Origin: Acinetobacter sp. 10FS3-1
GTDB lineage: Bacteria; Pseudomonadota; Gammaproteobacteria; Pseudomonadales; Moraxellaceae
Length of the DNA stretch: 64,000 bases
Reading direction: 5' to 3'
Assembly (NCBI RefSeq): GCF_013343215.1
Contig: NZ_CP039143.1
Coordinates: 124,001-188,000 of the forward strand
Under the pieces are notes generated by a model that saw only the letters and a program-made list of their open reading frames with translations, was not told the DNA's origin and ran no database searches. Position numbers and translations under genes: made by a program. Positions within the stretch are counted from its first letter, which is position 1, and every line of letters begins with the position of its first letter. This document shows, in pieces, positions 54,733-64,000 of this stretch.

Positions 54733-55371
54733 TTAAGCCGGTTTGCTTTTTTTCAGCTTCTGCTGGATAAAGCCGACTATACCCGGCATCACACTCAGAA
54801 TAATGATACCGAAAATCAGATAGGTAAAGTTGTCTTTGATAATCGGCATATTGCCAAACATATAGCCTAAAATCACAAAAGAGCTGATCCAGAGCAGAGC
54901 GCCCACCACGTTATACGTCAGGAAGTACTTATAGTTCATGCTGCCAGCACCGGCCACAAAGGGTGCAAAGGTGCGGGCAAATGGTACAAAGCGCGCAAAT
55001 ATAATGGTTTTACCACCATGTTTTTCAAAGAACTTCTGTGTATAGGTTAAATGCTGTTTATTAATAAAACGTGATTCAATCTCGAACACCCGTGGACCAA
55101 TATATTTACCAATATGATAATTCAGGGTGTCACCCAAGACTGCCGCAGCAAACAGGAGCGGAATCAGCACCCAGGGGTCCATCGCGCCGGTAGAGGCAGC
55201 CAGTGCACCGGCAGCAAATAACAAGCTGTCGCCTGGCAGGAAGGGCATGACCACCAGACCGGTTTCCACAAAGATAATCAGGAAAAGAATGGCATAAATC
55301 CAGATCCCGTAATTGGTGATAAATTCAAGCAGATGGTCATCCACATGCAAGATAAAATCAATCAGTTCCAT
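54733..55371 (-). CDS. DedA-family membrane protein
   Basis: 212 aa. DedA signatures: FVETGLVVMPFLPGDSLLFAAGALAA, GDTLNYHIGKYIGPRVF, FFEKHGGKTIIFARFVPFARTFAPFVAGAGSM and FGNMP. Members flip undecaprenyl phosphate or lipids and affect membrane potential. Intact. Confidence 0.92.
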   Translation of the reverse strand: MELIDFILHVDDHLLEFITNYGIWIYAILFLIIFVETGLVVMPFLPGDSLLFAAGALAASTGAMDPWVLIPLLFAAAVLGDTLNYHIGKYIGPRVFEIESRFINKQHLTYTQKFFEKHGGKTIIFARFVPFARTFAPFVAGAGSMNYKYFLTYNVVGALLWISSFVILGYMFGNMPIIKDNFTYLIFGIIILSVMPGIVGFIQQKLKKSKPA

Positions 55372-55644
55372 GAGCCGAGTACAAGCAAAAGTGTGCTGAA
55401 ATCCTAACAGTGATCACCGTTAAAGTCAGTAATAAAAGTCGACTATTTTGCTGCTGGTGGTTTGGCTCGAGGGCTGATCCGGCCTGCTGCAAACTCATGA
55501 CTGTCACACCATCGCCCGGTTTTTATGGCTATGGTTTTAAAACAGATGACAGGGGCTAATGTTGCTGTTACATAATCGCTGCGGAGCAGATGGCAACTTT
55601 CTGCTTAGATGGTAGCTTAATGATACTGCAAGGAAAGGGTGAGT

Positions 55645-56007
55645 ATGAAGCAATATATTCTAGCAACACTAGTAGTGGCAGCAGCAAGTCCGACCCTTCA
55701 GGCCAAGTCCGATCAGGCGCTGATGGCAGAAGCCCAAAAGAATGTGGTCAGCATTGCCCAAGCGTATAAAATGAAAGATGAAACAGGCGTGACGGTAGTG
55801 GGCCAGATTGTAAAGCAGCGCTCGACAGACAGTGATGAATTTGAGCTGAAAGATCGAAGCGGCAGCATCATGATTGATGTCGATAATGATGACTGGAAAG
55901 TGTTAAAACTCAAAGCAGGTGATCGAGTAAAAGTCTGGGGTGAGGTTGATACTCATCGTTATAAACCGACCGATATTGATGTCATCAGGATTGAACGGGT
56001 GAAATAA
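55645..56007 (+). CDS. YgiW/YdeI-family periplasmic OB-fold protein
   Basis: 120 aa from the ATG at 55645; a GTG six bases upstream is possible, but AAGGAAAGG fits the ATG. Signal peptide MKQYILATLVVAAASPTLQA, then a BOF/OB-fold (VTVVGQIVKQRSTDSDEFELKDRSGSIMIDVDNDDWKVLKLKAGDRVKVWGEVDT). Relatives are linked to stress tolerance. The 270 bp upstream hold no other gene. Confidence 0.85.
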   Translation: MKQYILATLVVAAASPTLQAKSDQALMAEAQKNVVSIAQAYKMKDETGVTVVGQIVKQRSTDSDEFELKDRSGSIMIDVDNDDWKVLKLKAGDRVKVWGEVDTHRYKPTDIDVIRIERVK

Positions 56008-56208
56008 ACCCGGTTCTTATTTTTAAACAGGCAAGGCTGCAATGGGCTCTCCTGTTTTTAAGCCCAATACTGGCTTGGCGATTGTTTAAAAACAGCTCAA
56101 ATATAATTTAACTGTTTAATCTTGATCCTGTTTGGAATAGTGTGCGTAAACTCAAGAAAAATGCTAGAATACAGCGCTTATTTCGTTTGCCTTTCATAGT
56201 TGTTTGTC

Positions 56209-57777
56209 ATGACTACCAATACTCAAATTACTGAAGATCGTATCCTGATTCTGGATTTCGGTTCTCAATATAGTCAGCTCATCGCACGTCGTGTCCGTGA
56301 AGCTGGCGTATATTCTGAAATGTATGCCTATGATATGTCTGAAGAAGACATTCGTGCATTTAATCCAAACGGTATCATCTTGTCAGGTGGACCTGAAAGC
56401 GTTCATCTGGAAGGCAGCCCACGCGCACCGCAAGTAGTATTTGAGTTAGGTGTACCGGTACTGGGGATCTGTTATGGCTTGCAAACCATGTGTGAACAGC
56501 TGGGCGGTAAAGTTGAGCCAGGCACAGTCCATGAATTCGGTTATGCAGAAGTAGATATCTTGGTACGTGACCAGCTGATTGGGAACCTGCAAGACCGTGA
56601 AAACCAGCTGCATGTCTGGATGAGTCATGGTGACAAGGTTGCCCGTCTTCCTAAAGGCTTCCAGATTACTGCTCAGACACCAAGCTGCCCGATGGCAATG
56701 ATTTCTGATGAAACTCGCCGTCTCTATGGTATCCAGTTCCATCCGGAAGTGACGCATACCTCGAAAGGCGCAGAAATTTTATCAAACTTCGTGCACCAGA
56801 TTTGTGGTTGCCGTGGTCTTTGGACCCCAGAACATATTATCGATTTGCGTATTGAACAGCTACGTAAACAGATTGGTAATGAAAAAGTATTGTTAGGGCT
56901 TTCAGGTGGTGTGGACTCCTCTGTTGTAGCTGCACTGTTGCATAAAGCGATTGGTGACCAGCTGACCTGTGTATTTGTAGACAATGGTCTGCTTCGTTTG
57001 AACGAAGGCGATCAAGTGATGCAAATGTTTGCCGAAAACATGGGGATCCGCGTGATCCGTGCAGATGCTGAAGAGCGTTTTCTGTCTGCACTGGCTGGTG
57101 CAACTGATCCTGAAGTTAAGCGTAAAATTATTGGCCGTGAATTTATTGCAGTCTTCGCTGAAGAAGCACGTAAATTGGACGGGGTCAAATTCCTGGCACA
57201 AGGTACGATTTATCCAGACGTGATCGAATCTGCTGCTAGCAAACAAGGCAAGGCACATGTGATTAAATCGCACCATAACGTGGGCGGTTTACCTGCAGAC
57301 CTGGCCTTTGAACTGGTTGAACCATTACGTGACCTGTTTAAGGATGAAGTACGTAAATTGGGTACGACGCTGGGCTTGCCACACAGCATGATCTACCGTC
57401 ATCCATTCCCGGGTCCGGGTCTGGGTGTGCGTATTCTGGGCGAAGTGAAAAAAGAATATGCCGATATTCTGCGCCTTGCAGATGACATCTTTATGCAAGA
57501 ACTGCGTGCAAGTGGCTGGTATGACAAAACAGCGCAAGCCTTTGCGGTATTCCAGCCGGTGAAATCGGTGGGTGTGGTAGGGGATGGTCGCCGTTATGCC
57601 TGGGTGATTGCGCTGCGTGCAGTAGAAACGGTTGACTTTATGACAGCCCGTTTTGCACATCTTCCATATGAATTGGTAGACAAGATTTCGACTCGCATCA
57701 TGAATGAAATTGCGGATGTATCACGTGTGGTCTATGACGTGTCATCTAAACCACCTGCAACCATTGAATGGGAGTAA
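56209..57777 (+). CDS. guaA: GMP synthase (glutamine-hydrolysing)
   Basis: 522 aa from the ATG at 56209. Class I amidotransferase domain with nucleophile Cys in [18 protein letters not shown], and His-Glu in [12 protein letters not shown] pyrophosphatase P-loop [17 protein letters not shown]-terminal dimerisation domain ending KPPATIEWE. Converts XMP to GMP. An upstream frame start at 56200 adds three residues and is less likely. Followed by a terminator. Confidence 0.97.
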   Translation: MTTNTQITEDRILILDFGSQYSQLIARRVREAGVYSEMYAYDMSEEDIRAFNPNGIILSGGPESVHLEGSPRAPQVVFELGVPVLGICYGLQTMCEQLGGKVEPGTVHEFGYAEVDILVRDQLIGNLQDRENQLHVWMSHGDKVARLPKGFQITAQTPSCPMAMISDETRRLYGIQFHPEVTHTSKGAEILSNFVHQICGCRGLWTPEHIIDLRIEQLRKQIGNEKVLLGLSGGVDSSVVAALLHKAIGDQLTCVFVDNGLLRLNEGDQVMQMFAENMGIRVIRADAEERFLSALAGATDPEVKRKIIGREFIAVFAEEARKLDGVKFLAQGTIYPDVIESAASKQGKAHVIKSHHNVGGLPADLAFELVEPLRDLFKDEVRKLGTTLGLPHSMIYRHPFPGPGLGVRILGEVKKEYADILRLADDIFMQELRASGWYDKTAQAFAVFQPVKSVGVVGDGRRYAWVIALRAVETVDFMTARFAHLPYELVDKISTRIMNEIADVSRVVYDVSSKPPATIEWE

Positions 57778-57867
57778 TTTAGGGGTTTTGGACAGCACTG
57801 CTGTCCGCCTAAATTACGCCAAGCGCTATGCGCGCGGCAGTATCTGATTTATCAGATATAACCTAAT

Positions 57868-57897
57868 AAAAAAGAGCGCTTCGGTGCTCTTTTTTAT
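57868..57897 (+). terminator. Terminator after guaA
   Basis: AAAAAGAGCGCTTCGGTGCTCTTTTTT: a GAGC(G)/(G)CTC stem with a UUCG-type loop and T-run. Confidence 0.85.
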
Positions 57898-58232
57898 ACT
57901 CTTAGATTCGCATTTGAAGTACAACAACCATGTTGTAGCCATAATATCTGACGGGGAATTTTAAAGCCGAACCCTTTTTCGGAGTGATGCTTCAAATCTT
58001 GAGTAATTTCTGAGAGATCTTCATTTGTATAGGCATTTAAATCACTGCTTTTTTAATATATTGCCTGATTCAGCCCTTGGTGGTTTTATTCATGTCTCGT
58101 TAGCAGATGCACGCATCAGTGAAATACCAGGCTATTTACGATTCTTGCGCAGCATGATTAGGCAGGCGGAACTGAAGGCTCTATAGAGTCTGATGTGTCA
58201 TATCCGCTTTAGCTGTATAAGTTCATTCTAAG
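57898..58232. other. Non-coding region with possible gene remnant
   Basis: About 335 bp between guaA and the diguanylate cyclase. Only a short plus-strand frame (about 58031-58186) with protein-like composition (DSALGGFIHVSLADARISE...) is seen, without a start codon; it might be the relic of a lost gene. Nothing else recognised. Confidence 0.35.
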
Positions 58233-59579
58233 TTATAACGGTGACGAGGATTGTACCTGTTTATCACTGTTTTTAGCCGCCTGCTGCACAGCTTGAACTA
58301 TGTTCCTGTGCTTAGAAGAAGAGGAGGTTGCCGGTTTAAGAATATCGGGATGATAGATTTTAATCCGGTTACGGCCAGCTTTTTTAGCCTGATACAGCGC
58401 AAGATCCGCTTTTTTGATCAGATCATCTAGAGTCTGTTCAGGTGATTCTAGCTCAGCAATACCGATTGAAATGGTGAACTGAATACTCTGGTCAGGGGTG
58501 ATATAAAAAACTTGTTTTTGAATAATTTTTCGAATGCGTTCAGCAATCATTAAGCTGTCATATGGCTGAGTATATTCGAGTAACGCAATAAACTCCTCTC
58601 CGCCAAAACGAGCCAGCACATCAGTTTGACGCATTTCTTTACGGGTCACTTCGGCAATCAGTTGCAAAACCCGGTCTCCTACATCATGGCCATAATTATC
58701 ATTAATCAGTTTGAAATGATCTACATCGAACATTAACAGGCAAGTACCGGCATGTTTAGGCCATTGCTGGATGGCCTGCTCGGCCAGATTGACAAAATGG
58801 CGACGATTGTAGAGCTTGGTCAGATCATCGGTATGGGCCAGATTTTTTAGGGTCTGATAGTTCCACTCATCCAGTAAATTACGCAGAAAGATACGGCGTA
58901 CATTTAGGGTATTATTCCAGTTAATATAGATGCTAAAACACCATAAAGGGATAGAAACGACAGCAAAGATAAGACCTTGGGACCAAGTCAGTAAATGAAT
59001 GGCTCCAATGGTCATAAACAGGGCAATAAATATCGAGCAATAGAGTGCGCCTTTGAACTGGGTTTTGATGCAAAGATTAGTGACCAGGATAAAAATAGCG
59101 GTAGCGTACAGATAGGTACTGACGTGCGGGCTATTAGAGAGCAACAGTAAACCAATCCAGATTCCGGCAGCGACTGTCGTACAAATGGGCAAGAACATCT
59201 CTAGAACCTGGATGTTTTTATAATGGTTAAACAGGTAAGAGCCGCAGAGCATGGCTACAATCACAAGCAGTACACGTGACACACCGGAGAGGAAAAATAT
59301 ATCTGGAATAATAAAGATATCGGCAAAGAAGTACAGTAAAAAGGCAATCTGCGCCATATAGTTTACCTGACGTAAGTCATGGTGATTATCCGCATACATA
59401 TAATCATAAAAATATTGCCGGAATAGCGGGGGAATGCGTGCAGAACGGTCTGCCAGTGCCTGTTCAATCAGTTGACGGTTTTGCAGATCACATTCGGCCA
59501 GTTTGAGCAGTTGATACATTCTGGCATTCTGAAAATAGACATCCTTTGGAGAATGTAAATCTTCATGAGAAGATGACAT
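58233..59579 (-). CDS. Membrane-bound diguanylate cyclase (GGDEF)
   Basis: 448 aa. N-terminal half has about six membrane helices (residues about 80-225). The GGDEF domain lies near residues 255-415: TDDLTKLYNRRHF, LLMFDVDHFKLINDNYGHDVGD, active site RFGGEEFIALL and TISIGIAELE. The GGEEF loop is intact, so it should make c-di-GMP. No clear RxxD inhibitory site precedes it. Monocistronic. Confidence 0.93.
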   Translation of the reverse strand: MSSSHEDLHSPKDVYFQNARMYQLLKLAECDLQNRQLIEQALADRSARIPPLFRQYFYDYMYADNHHDLRQVNYMAQIAFLLYFFADIFIIPDIFFLSGVSRVLLVIVAMLCGSYLFNHYKNIQVLEMFLPICTTVAAGIWIGLLLLSNSPHVSTYLYATAIFILVTNLCIKTQFKGALYCSIFIALFMTIGAIHLLTWSQGLIFAVVSIPLWCFSIYINWNNTLNVRRIFLRNLLDEWNYQTLKNLAHTDDLTKLYNRRHFVNLAEQAIQQWPKHAGTCLLMFDVDHFKLINDNYGHDVGDRVLQLIAEVTRKEMRQTDVLARFGGEEFIALLEYTQPYDSLMIAERIRKIIQKQVFYITPDQSIQFTISIGIAELESPEQTLDDLIKKADLALYQAKKAGRNRIKIYHPDILKPATSSSSKHRNIVQAVQQAAKNSDKQVQSSSPL

Positions 59580-60085
59580 TGTTATTATCCATTTATTATT
59601 TTGCCTAAGCAGTATTATGAATCATTGGAATGAAAAGCAACCTTCTAAAACGGGATTGTATAATTTTTCTCTGCTAAAAAGTAACAAAATTTATAGGCTT
59701 TAATCCAATATCGAGAATAATTATATTATTGATATTGTATATTTTTTATTATTTTGTGGGTTGTTTCACGTGAAATATATAAAACTATCTGGACCTGAGT
59801 AAAGTCTTTATTCATTGCAGCTAATTTTGAAGAGGGGCGGATTACTTTTTTTGCAGAACGTTAGAAAAATTAAACGGTAGAAACAGTTTTACAAAGTAAA
59901 ACTGCAATAGATCAAAGCAAAAGGATGTATAGCTTGGCATGAAATAAGTATCTAAATATTTCTGTTGTTAGACTTTATGCGCAGAAGCGGTACATTGTTT
60001 CAATAGTGCAACTTCATACAGCGGGTAGCTGCGAGGAAGCTGGCAAAGGAAATCATATTTTTAAGGTGCTGAGGTAAGCCCGACC
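59580..60085. other. Intergenic region containing a parS-like site
   Basis: 506 bp between divergent genes, no coding frame. The only recognised element is the palindrome at 59762-59777 (separate entry). The rest is AT-rich, with promoters for both flanking genes inferred only. Confidence 0.6.
59762..59777. promoter_or_regulatory. parS: Chromosomal parS-like site
   Basis: TGTTTCACGTGAAATA matches the widely conserved ParB-binding consensus TGTTTCACGTGAAACA at 15 of 16 positions. It lies in an intergenic region. Such sites cluster near the replication origin. Confidence 0.8.
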
Positions 60086-61033
60086 ATGTCATATAATCAA
60101 GAAACTGAACTGTCTTATTCCGATGACTGTCAAAAATATATCAATCAGTTTATTCAGGAATTTCCTCTGCGACGGGCAGAAATTGGGCAGGGGACTGTGA
60201 TTAAACGTGCCTTGCCTAGCCGGCATAAACGTATGATCGGCGCATGGTGCTTTCTGGATCATGCCGGGCCTGCCAGCTTTCCTCAGGGGAGTGGTCTGGA
60301 TGTGGGACCGCATCCGCATATCGGTCTGCAAACCTTTACCTGGATGATCGAAGGTACCATGATGCATAATGACAGCATCGGTAGCCAGCAGCTCATCCGG
60401 CCTAAACAGGTGAATCTGATGACTTCCGGCTATGGGATTTCTCATACCGAAGTATCTCCCGATACTGAAACCCAGATGCATGCCGCCCAGCTCTGGATTG
60501 CCTTGCCGGATGACAAGCTCAATATGGCGCCTGCGTTTGACCATTATCCGGAACTGCCTGTGGTACAAGCACAGGGGATTGAGTTTACCGTGCTGGTTGG
60601 AGAATATTTAAATACCAGATCGCCGGTTAAAGTACATAGTGAATTGCTGGGGGTAGATCTGTTTGCTCAAGAAAGTACCTCCGCCCGCCTTAGCTTAAAT
60701 CCTAAATTTGAATATGGCTTTATGGCCTTAGAAGGCAGCGCCAGCATTAATGGACATGAGCTGACAGAAGACAATATGGTAATTCTGGAGCCAGGACTGG
60801 AACATGTGGATATTCAGATTCATACAGGTGGCCGGGTTCTATTATTAGGTGGAGAACCTTTTGAAAGCCCGATTTTACTGTGGTGGAATTTTGTTGGCCG
60901 CACCACTGAAGAATTAAAAATGGCACGGGATCAGTGGAGTGAAGGGCATTCCCGTTTTGGCGCTATTCCCGATTATGACGGACCCCGCCTGGAAGCGCCG
61001 GCTTTTCCAGACCGGATGCGTCCTTCCAGATAA
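60086..61033 (+). CDS. Pirin-family protein
   Basis: 315 aa. Bicupin with the pirin metal motif DVGPHPHIGLQTFTWMIEGTMMHNDSIGSQQLIRPKQVNLMTSGYGISHTEVS, followed by a C-terminal cupin and PIXL-like WWNFVGRT. Metal ligands (HxH...H...E) look complete. Roles range from quercetinase to regulator; not resolved here. Confidence 0.9.
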   Translation: MSYNQETELSYSDDCQKYINQFIQEFPLRRAEIGQGTVIKRALPSRHKRMIGAWCFLDHAGPASFPQGSGLDVGPHPHIGLQTFTWMIEGTMMHNDSIGSQQLIRPKQVNLMTSGYGISHTEVSPDTETQMHAAQLWIALPDDKLNMAPAFDHYPELPVVQAQGIEFTVLVGEYLNTRSPVKVHSELLGVDLFAQESTSARLSLNPKFEYGFMALEGSASINGHELTEDNMVILEPGLEHVDIQIHTGGRVLLLGGEPFESPILLWWNFVGRTTEELKMARDQWSEGHSRFGAIPDYDGPRLEAPAFPDRMRPSR

Positions 61034-61193
61034 ATCAGTAAGACTGCAAGTCTACTTGGAGCATTTTTGAATTAAACTCCATGAATGAAGCGGAAAAATA
61101 GAAAAGCTGTCACCACAGTCATCAAAAACTGAGTTACAGGACGCAGCTTTTGCTATGCTCGAAAAGCAAGAACAATAAAATTATGAGTCTCAT

Positions 61194-61844
61194 ATGCGTG
61201 TTTTACATCATCTCGAACAATCGCGATCATTTCGTATCCTGTGGGCCATGGAAGAATTAGGGCTGGATTATGAGGTTAAATACTATAAGCGTCAGCCCAA
61301 TCTTGCTGCGCCACCGGCCTTAAAACAGATCCATCCATTGGGCAAGGCGCCGATTCTGGTCGATCAGGCTCAGGTACTGGCGGAATCTGCAGCGATCCTG
61401 GAATATTTACAGGAAACTTATGACCAACAGCAGCAGTTTCGTCCAGAAGATCCTGCCGACAAGGCCCAGTACCGTTACTGGATGCATTATGCGGAAGGTT
61501 CATTAATGCCGCTGCTGGTGATGCAACTGGTGATGACCACTGTGCCTAAACATACTCCTTTGCTGATTCGGCCTGTAGCCAAAAAAATCTGCGATGGAGT
61601 GAAGAAACAGTTTGTACAGAGCCGCTTAAAAGATCATATCCAGTTTCTGGAAAGTTATTTGAGCGAGCATGATTATTTTGCTGGGCACTTCAGTTTTGCC
61701 GATATTCAGATGAGTTTTCCTTTGGAGGCGATGCAGAGCCGGACAAGCCAAAGTTATCCGGCCATTCAAGCCTATCTTAAACGGGTGGCACAACGTGCAG
61801 CCTATGCGCGTGCACTGAGCAGAGAAAAACAGATCAGCTCTTAA
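61194..61844 (+). CDS. Glutathione S-transferase family protein
   Basis: 216 aa. Thioredoxin-like N-terminal domain (LEQSRSFRILWAMEELGLDYEVKYYKR; glutathione-binding LGKAPIL and ESAAILEYL), all-helical C-terminal domain (YWMHYAEGSLMPLLVMQLV...FSFADIQMSFPLEA). The Ser of SRSFR is a likely catalytic residue. Substrate unknown. Confidence 0.9.
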   Translation: MRVLHHLEQSRSFRILWAMEELGLDYEVKYYKRQPNLAAPPALKQIHPLGKAPILVDQAQVLAESAAILEYLQETYDQQQQFRPEDPADKAQYRYWMHYAEGSLMPLLVMQLVMTTVPKHTPLLIRPVAKKICDGVKKQFVQSRLKDHIQFLESYLSEHDYFAGHFSFADIQMSFPLEAMQSRTSQSYPAIQAYLKRVAQRAAYARALSREKQISS

Positions 61845-61850
61845 ATGCTT

Positions 61851-61876
61851 AAAAAAGGTGCAATATGCACCTTTTT
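61851..61876. terminator. Bidirectional terminator
   Basis: AAAAAAGGTGCAATATGCACCTTTTT: GGTGCA and TGCACC stem with A- and T-runs, serving the GST gene and the convergent phoR gene. Confidence 0.88.
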
Positions 61877-61891
61877 CCTTGGCTGTACGGA

Positions 61892-63250
61892 TTATTCTGG
61901 AAAGCTCAGACGTTCTTTAGGGAAAACCACTTTAAAGGTTGAGCCTTCATTTTCTTTAGACTCCACTTCCAGATGGGCTTGATGCTGCATCAGCACATGT
62001 TTGACAATGGCCAGACCTAAACCGGTGCCACCTGTGCGCCGGCTGCGGTCTGAATCGATCCGGTAAAAACGCTCGGTCAGGCGTGGCAAATGTTTCGGAT
62101 CAATCCCGATCCCATTGTCTTCTACAATAAAGTAGGCCGACTCGCCATCATCATGCCAGCCCATGGTGATGCTCCCGCCCTTAGGCGTATATTTGATGGC
62201 ATTGGTAATCAGGTTGCTAAAGGCGCTGGCCAGTTCCATGTCGGAACCAATCAGGTCACAATGACTGTCAATATCCAGATTCAGAGTATGACCATAATCA
62301 ACATTATAGGCCTGTGCGTCATCAAACAGCTGATTCATCAAGCTTGGCATTTCAATAATCTGGTTCTTGGCAATATTTTTGTCATTTTCCAGACGCGACA
62401 GCAGGAGCAGATCATTGACCAGTGCATTCATGCGCCGGGTTTGGGACTGCATCTGGTCAAAGGCACGTTTCCAGCGGGGATTGATATCTTCCTGATCGGT
62501 GAAGGTTTCAATATATCCACTTAAAACCGTCAGTGGAGTGCGCAGCTCATGCGAAATATTATCGACAAAATCTTTGCGCATCTGCTCCAGATTATGCATC
62601 CGGGTGACATCATAAGCCACCAGCAGGCGGCTTTCACCACCAAAACGAGTCATTTTGACCTGTACATAATGATCTTCAAACAAGGAAGATCTCATTTTCA
62701 GGCCATCAGGGGCCTGATCAATATTGTGGTAATATTCGATAAAAATCGGCTGACGTAACAGCGTAAGAATATTACGGCGGCGATCATCCGGAGAGATGCC
62801 AAGCAGGCGTTCTGCTGCCGGGTTCCACCATTCGATCTGCTGGTTGTCATCAATCAGCACCACCGCTTCTTGTAAGGCCACCAGTGAGGATTGCGCCCGG
62901 TCAATCAGCTCGACCATTTCCGCCTGAACAATACGTTCCTGACGCTGGGCCCGATATACATTGAACAGCAAAGCCCCCCAGATTCCGTGAATATTAGGGG
63001 GGACATCATAGGGGCGATTTGAAATCCACTCATTGACCAGATACAGGGAGCGCATCTGGGTGGCAAAAAAAGCCACAAATGCCAGTACCAGACAAACCCA
63101 GAAATACCCAATCCCGAAGCCGATAAAAGCGGCAATGATCAGAAAAAATGCCAGTAAGCGTAAATCCTGCTTGGCAAAATCCCATAAGCTGCTGTAACGG
63201 AATTTCTTGTGGTCACGTGCCAGCTCGGGGACAGGGTAAGGTTCATACAT
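61892..63250 (-). CDS. phoR: Phosphate-regulon sensor histidine kinase
   Basis: 452 aa. Two N-terminal membrane helices (LRLLAFFLIIAAFIGFGIGYFWVCLVLAFVAFFA), a PAS domain (residues about 115-220), HisKA FVDNISHELRTPLTVLSGYIETF with the phospho-His, and HATPase_c (NLITNAIKYTPKGG, VEDNGIGI, RTGGTGLGLAIVKH). It lies 24 bp downstream of phoB in one operon and transfers phosphate to PhoB. Confidence 0.95.
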   Translation of the reverse strand: MYEPYPVPELARDHKKFRYSSLWDFAKQDLRLLAFFLIIAAFIGFGIGYFWVCLVLAFVAFFATQMRSLYLVNEWISNRPYDVPPNIHGIWGALLFNVYRAQRQERIVQAEMVELIDRAQSSLVALQEAVVLIDDNQQIEWWNPAAERLLGISPDDRRRNILTLLRQPIFIEYYHNIDQAPDGLKMRSSLFEDHYVQVKMTRFGGESRLLVAYDVTRMHNLEQMRKDFVDNISHELRTPLTVLSGYIETFTDQEDINPRWKRAFDQMQSQTRRMNALVNDLLLLSRLENDKNIAKNQIIEMPSLMNQLFDDAQAYNVDYGHTLNLDIDSHCDLIGSDMELASAFSNLITNAIKYTPKGGSITMGWHDDGESAYFIVEDNGIGIDPKHLPRLTERFYRIDSDRSRRTGGTGLGLAIVKHVLMQHQAHLEVESKENEGSTFKVVFPKERLSFPE

Positions 63251-63274
63251 AAAACTAGGGTTACCTAAAAGAAA

Positions 63275-63985
63275 TTAACCAGCGGCAACATCGGCCCGTG
63301 TTGAGAAGCGGTAGCCGGTACCACGTACAGTCTGCACAAAACGGTCTGCCCCATAAGGCTCTAGGACCTTGCGCAAGCGGCGGATATGGACATCAATGGT
63401 CCGGTCTTCAATATAGACATTACCCCCCCAAACCTGGTCCAGTAATTGGGTGCGGGTATAGGCGCGTTCCGGATGCGTCATGAAAAATGCCAGCAAACGG
63501 TACTCGGTCGGACCCATTTCCAGAATCTTGTTGCCAAAATTCACCCGTTGGCTCACTGGATCCAGCACCAGACCATTGGCATCAATGGTTTTTTCTCCAC
63601 TTAGCGCATTGGCACGGCGCAGAACCGCTTTAATCCGTGAGACCAGTTCGCGTGTAGAAAATGGCTTGGTCATGTAGTCATCAGCACCGGCATCCAGTCC
63701 CTGTACCTTATGATCTTCTTCACCACGGGCGGTCAGCATGATAACTGGAATTTCAGACAGGGATTCATCACGTTTCAAGCGACGGCAGAGGTCTACGCCG
63801 CTCACTCCACCTGGCATCATCCAGTCCAGTAAAATGAGAGCCGGACGCTGATCCACAATCATCTGATGCGCTTGTTTGGCATCTTCTGCCTGCAGACACT
63901 GAAATCCTGCCATATCCAAAGAGGTATGAATCATTTCCCTGATTGGGAGTTCGTCATCGACGATTAATATGTAGTCATCTTTCAC
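63275..63985 (-). CDS. phoB: Phosphate-regulon response regulator
   Basis: 236 aa. Receiver domain ([13 protein letters not shown]; phospho-Asp in [17 protein letters not shown]) and OmpR-type winged helix ([71 protein letters not shown]). The start ATG lies 15 bp from the window edge, so its Pho box is not in view. Confidence 0.96.
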   Translation of the reverse strand: MKDDYILIVDDELPIREMIHTSLDMAGFQCLQAEDAKQAHQMIVDQRPALILLDWMMPGGVSGVDLCRRLKRDESLSEIPVIMLTARGEEDHKVQGLDAGADDYMTKPFSTRELVSRIKAVLRRANALSGEKTIDANGLVLDPVSQRVNFGNKILEMGPTEYRLLAFFMTHPERAYTRTQLLDQVWGGNVYIEDRTIDVHIRRLRKVLEPYGADRFVQTVRGTGYRFSTRADVAAG

Positions 63986-64000
63986 AACGCAATACCCTAT

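Noticed and set aside
56446..57660. Several minus-strand frames opposite guaA
   Set aside because: Antisense shadows of a conserved housekeeping gene; none has a ribosome-binding site or recognisable protein sequence.
52689..59777. ParA-family gene and parS-like site as one partition locus
   Set aside because: They are 6 kb apart with unrelated genes between them, and no parB is present; the site more likely serves the chromosomal ParABS.

Overview
The window looks like a chromosomal segment of a gammaproteobacterium, very probably Acinetobacter: it is AT-rich, the housekeeping genes (guaA, phoR/phoB, a bolA-sirB2-parA group, pirin and GST genes) read as Acinetobacter proteins, and the insertion sequences are types common in that genus. 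Species cannot be assigned from the sequence alone.

Layout. (1) 1-9.5 kb: accessory or degraded region with the end of an ATPase gene, a HipA/HipB-type kinase-antitoxin pair, a large SWIM/SNF2 helicase, a second hipBA pair whose kinase gene carries an in-frame stop, a decayed aconitase (acnA) remnant, an XRE regulator with its own operator repeats and an orphan MbcA/ParS-like antitoxin. (2) 9.6-15.7 kb: three overlapping co-directional genes of the tyrosine-recombinase superfamily, of which only the largest keeps the whole catalytic set. (3) 16-19 kb: small hypothetical genes and a methyltransferase-HNH nuclease pair. (4) 19-30.3 kb: two back-to-back operons. One encodes a DUF4407-like coiled-coil membrane protein and a membrane-anchored PD-(D/E)XK-like nuclease with a glycine-zipper stretch. 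The other, transcribed divergently, encodes DrmA-like and DrmB-like (DISARM) proteins, a UvrD-like helicase and an unrecognised, extremely AT-rich protein. This is the best candidate for an undescribed defence system.

(5) 30.4-47.1 kb: a second defence locus of the Dcm-Vsr-MutL/MORC ATPase-Z1-AIPR type, wrecked by mobile elements. Three same-orientation 1039-bp IS5-family (IS903-group-like) copies punctuate it. The first copy contains an IS66 element (8-bp duplication) and an IS3 element (3-bp duplication), and the IS3 element itself contains a group II intron, a four-level nest. The Z1 gene has a nonsense codon and is cut off by the third IS5 copy; on the other side of that copy lies a 5'-truncated AIPR gene, so sequence between them has been lost. 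An IS982-family element sits just upstream of the ATPase gene. (6) 47.7-51.1 kb: DnaC-like loader, DUF1376 protein with a long serine run, small protein, tyrosine integrase, excisionase-like protein and a divergent XRE repressor. This is the integration and replication end of an island abutting two tandem tRNA-Gly(GCC) genes, the likely attachment site. (7) 51.9-64 kb: ordinary core chromosome, with one near-consensus parS site at about 59.77 kb.

How the parts relate: the tRNA-Gly genes mark the right border of an integrated accessory segment whose left border was not found. Its cargo is dominated by likely anti-phage or toxin-antitoxin genes, several in decay. Promoter calls are avoided because none could be supported beyond base composition. 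Terminators are given only where a hairpin plus T-run is visible.
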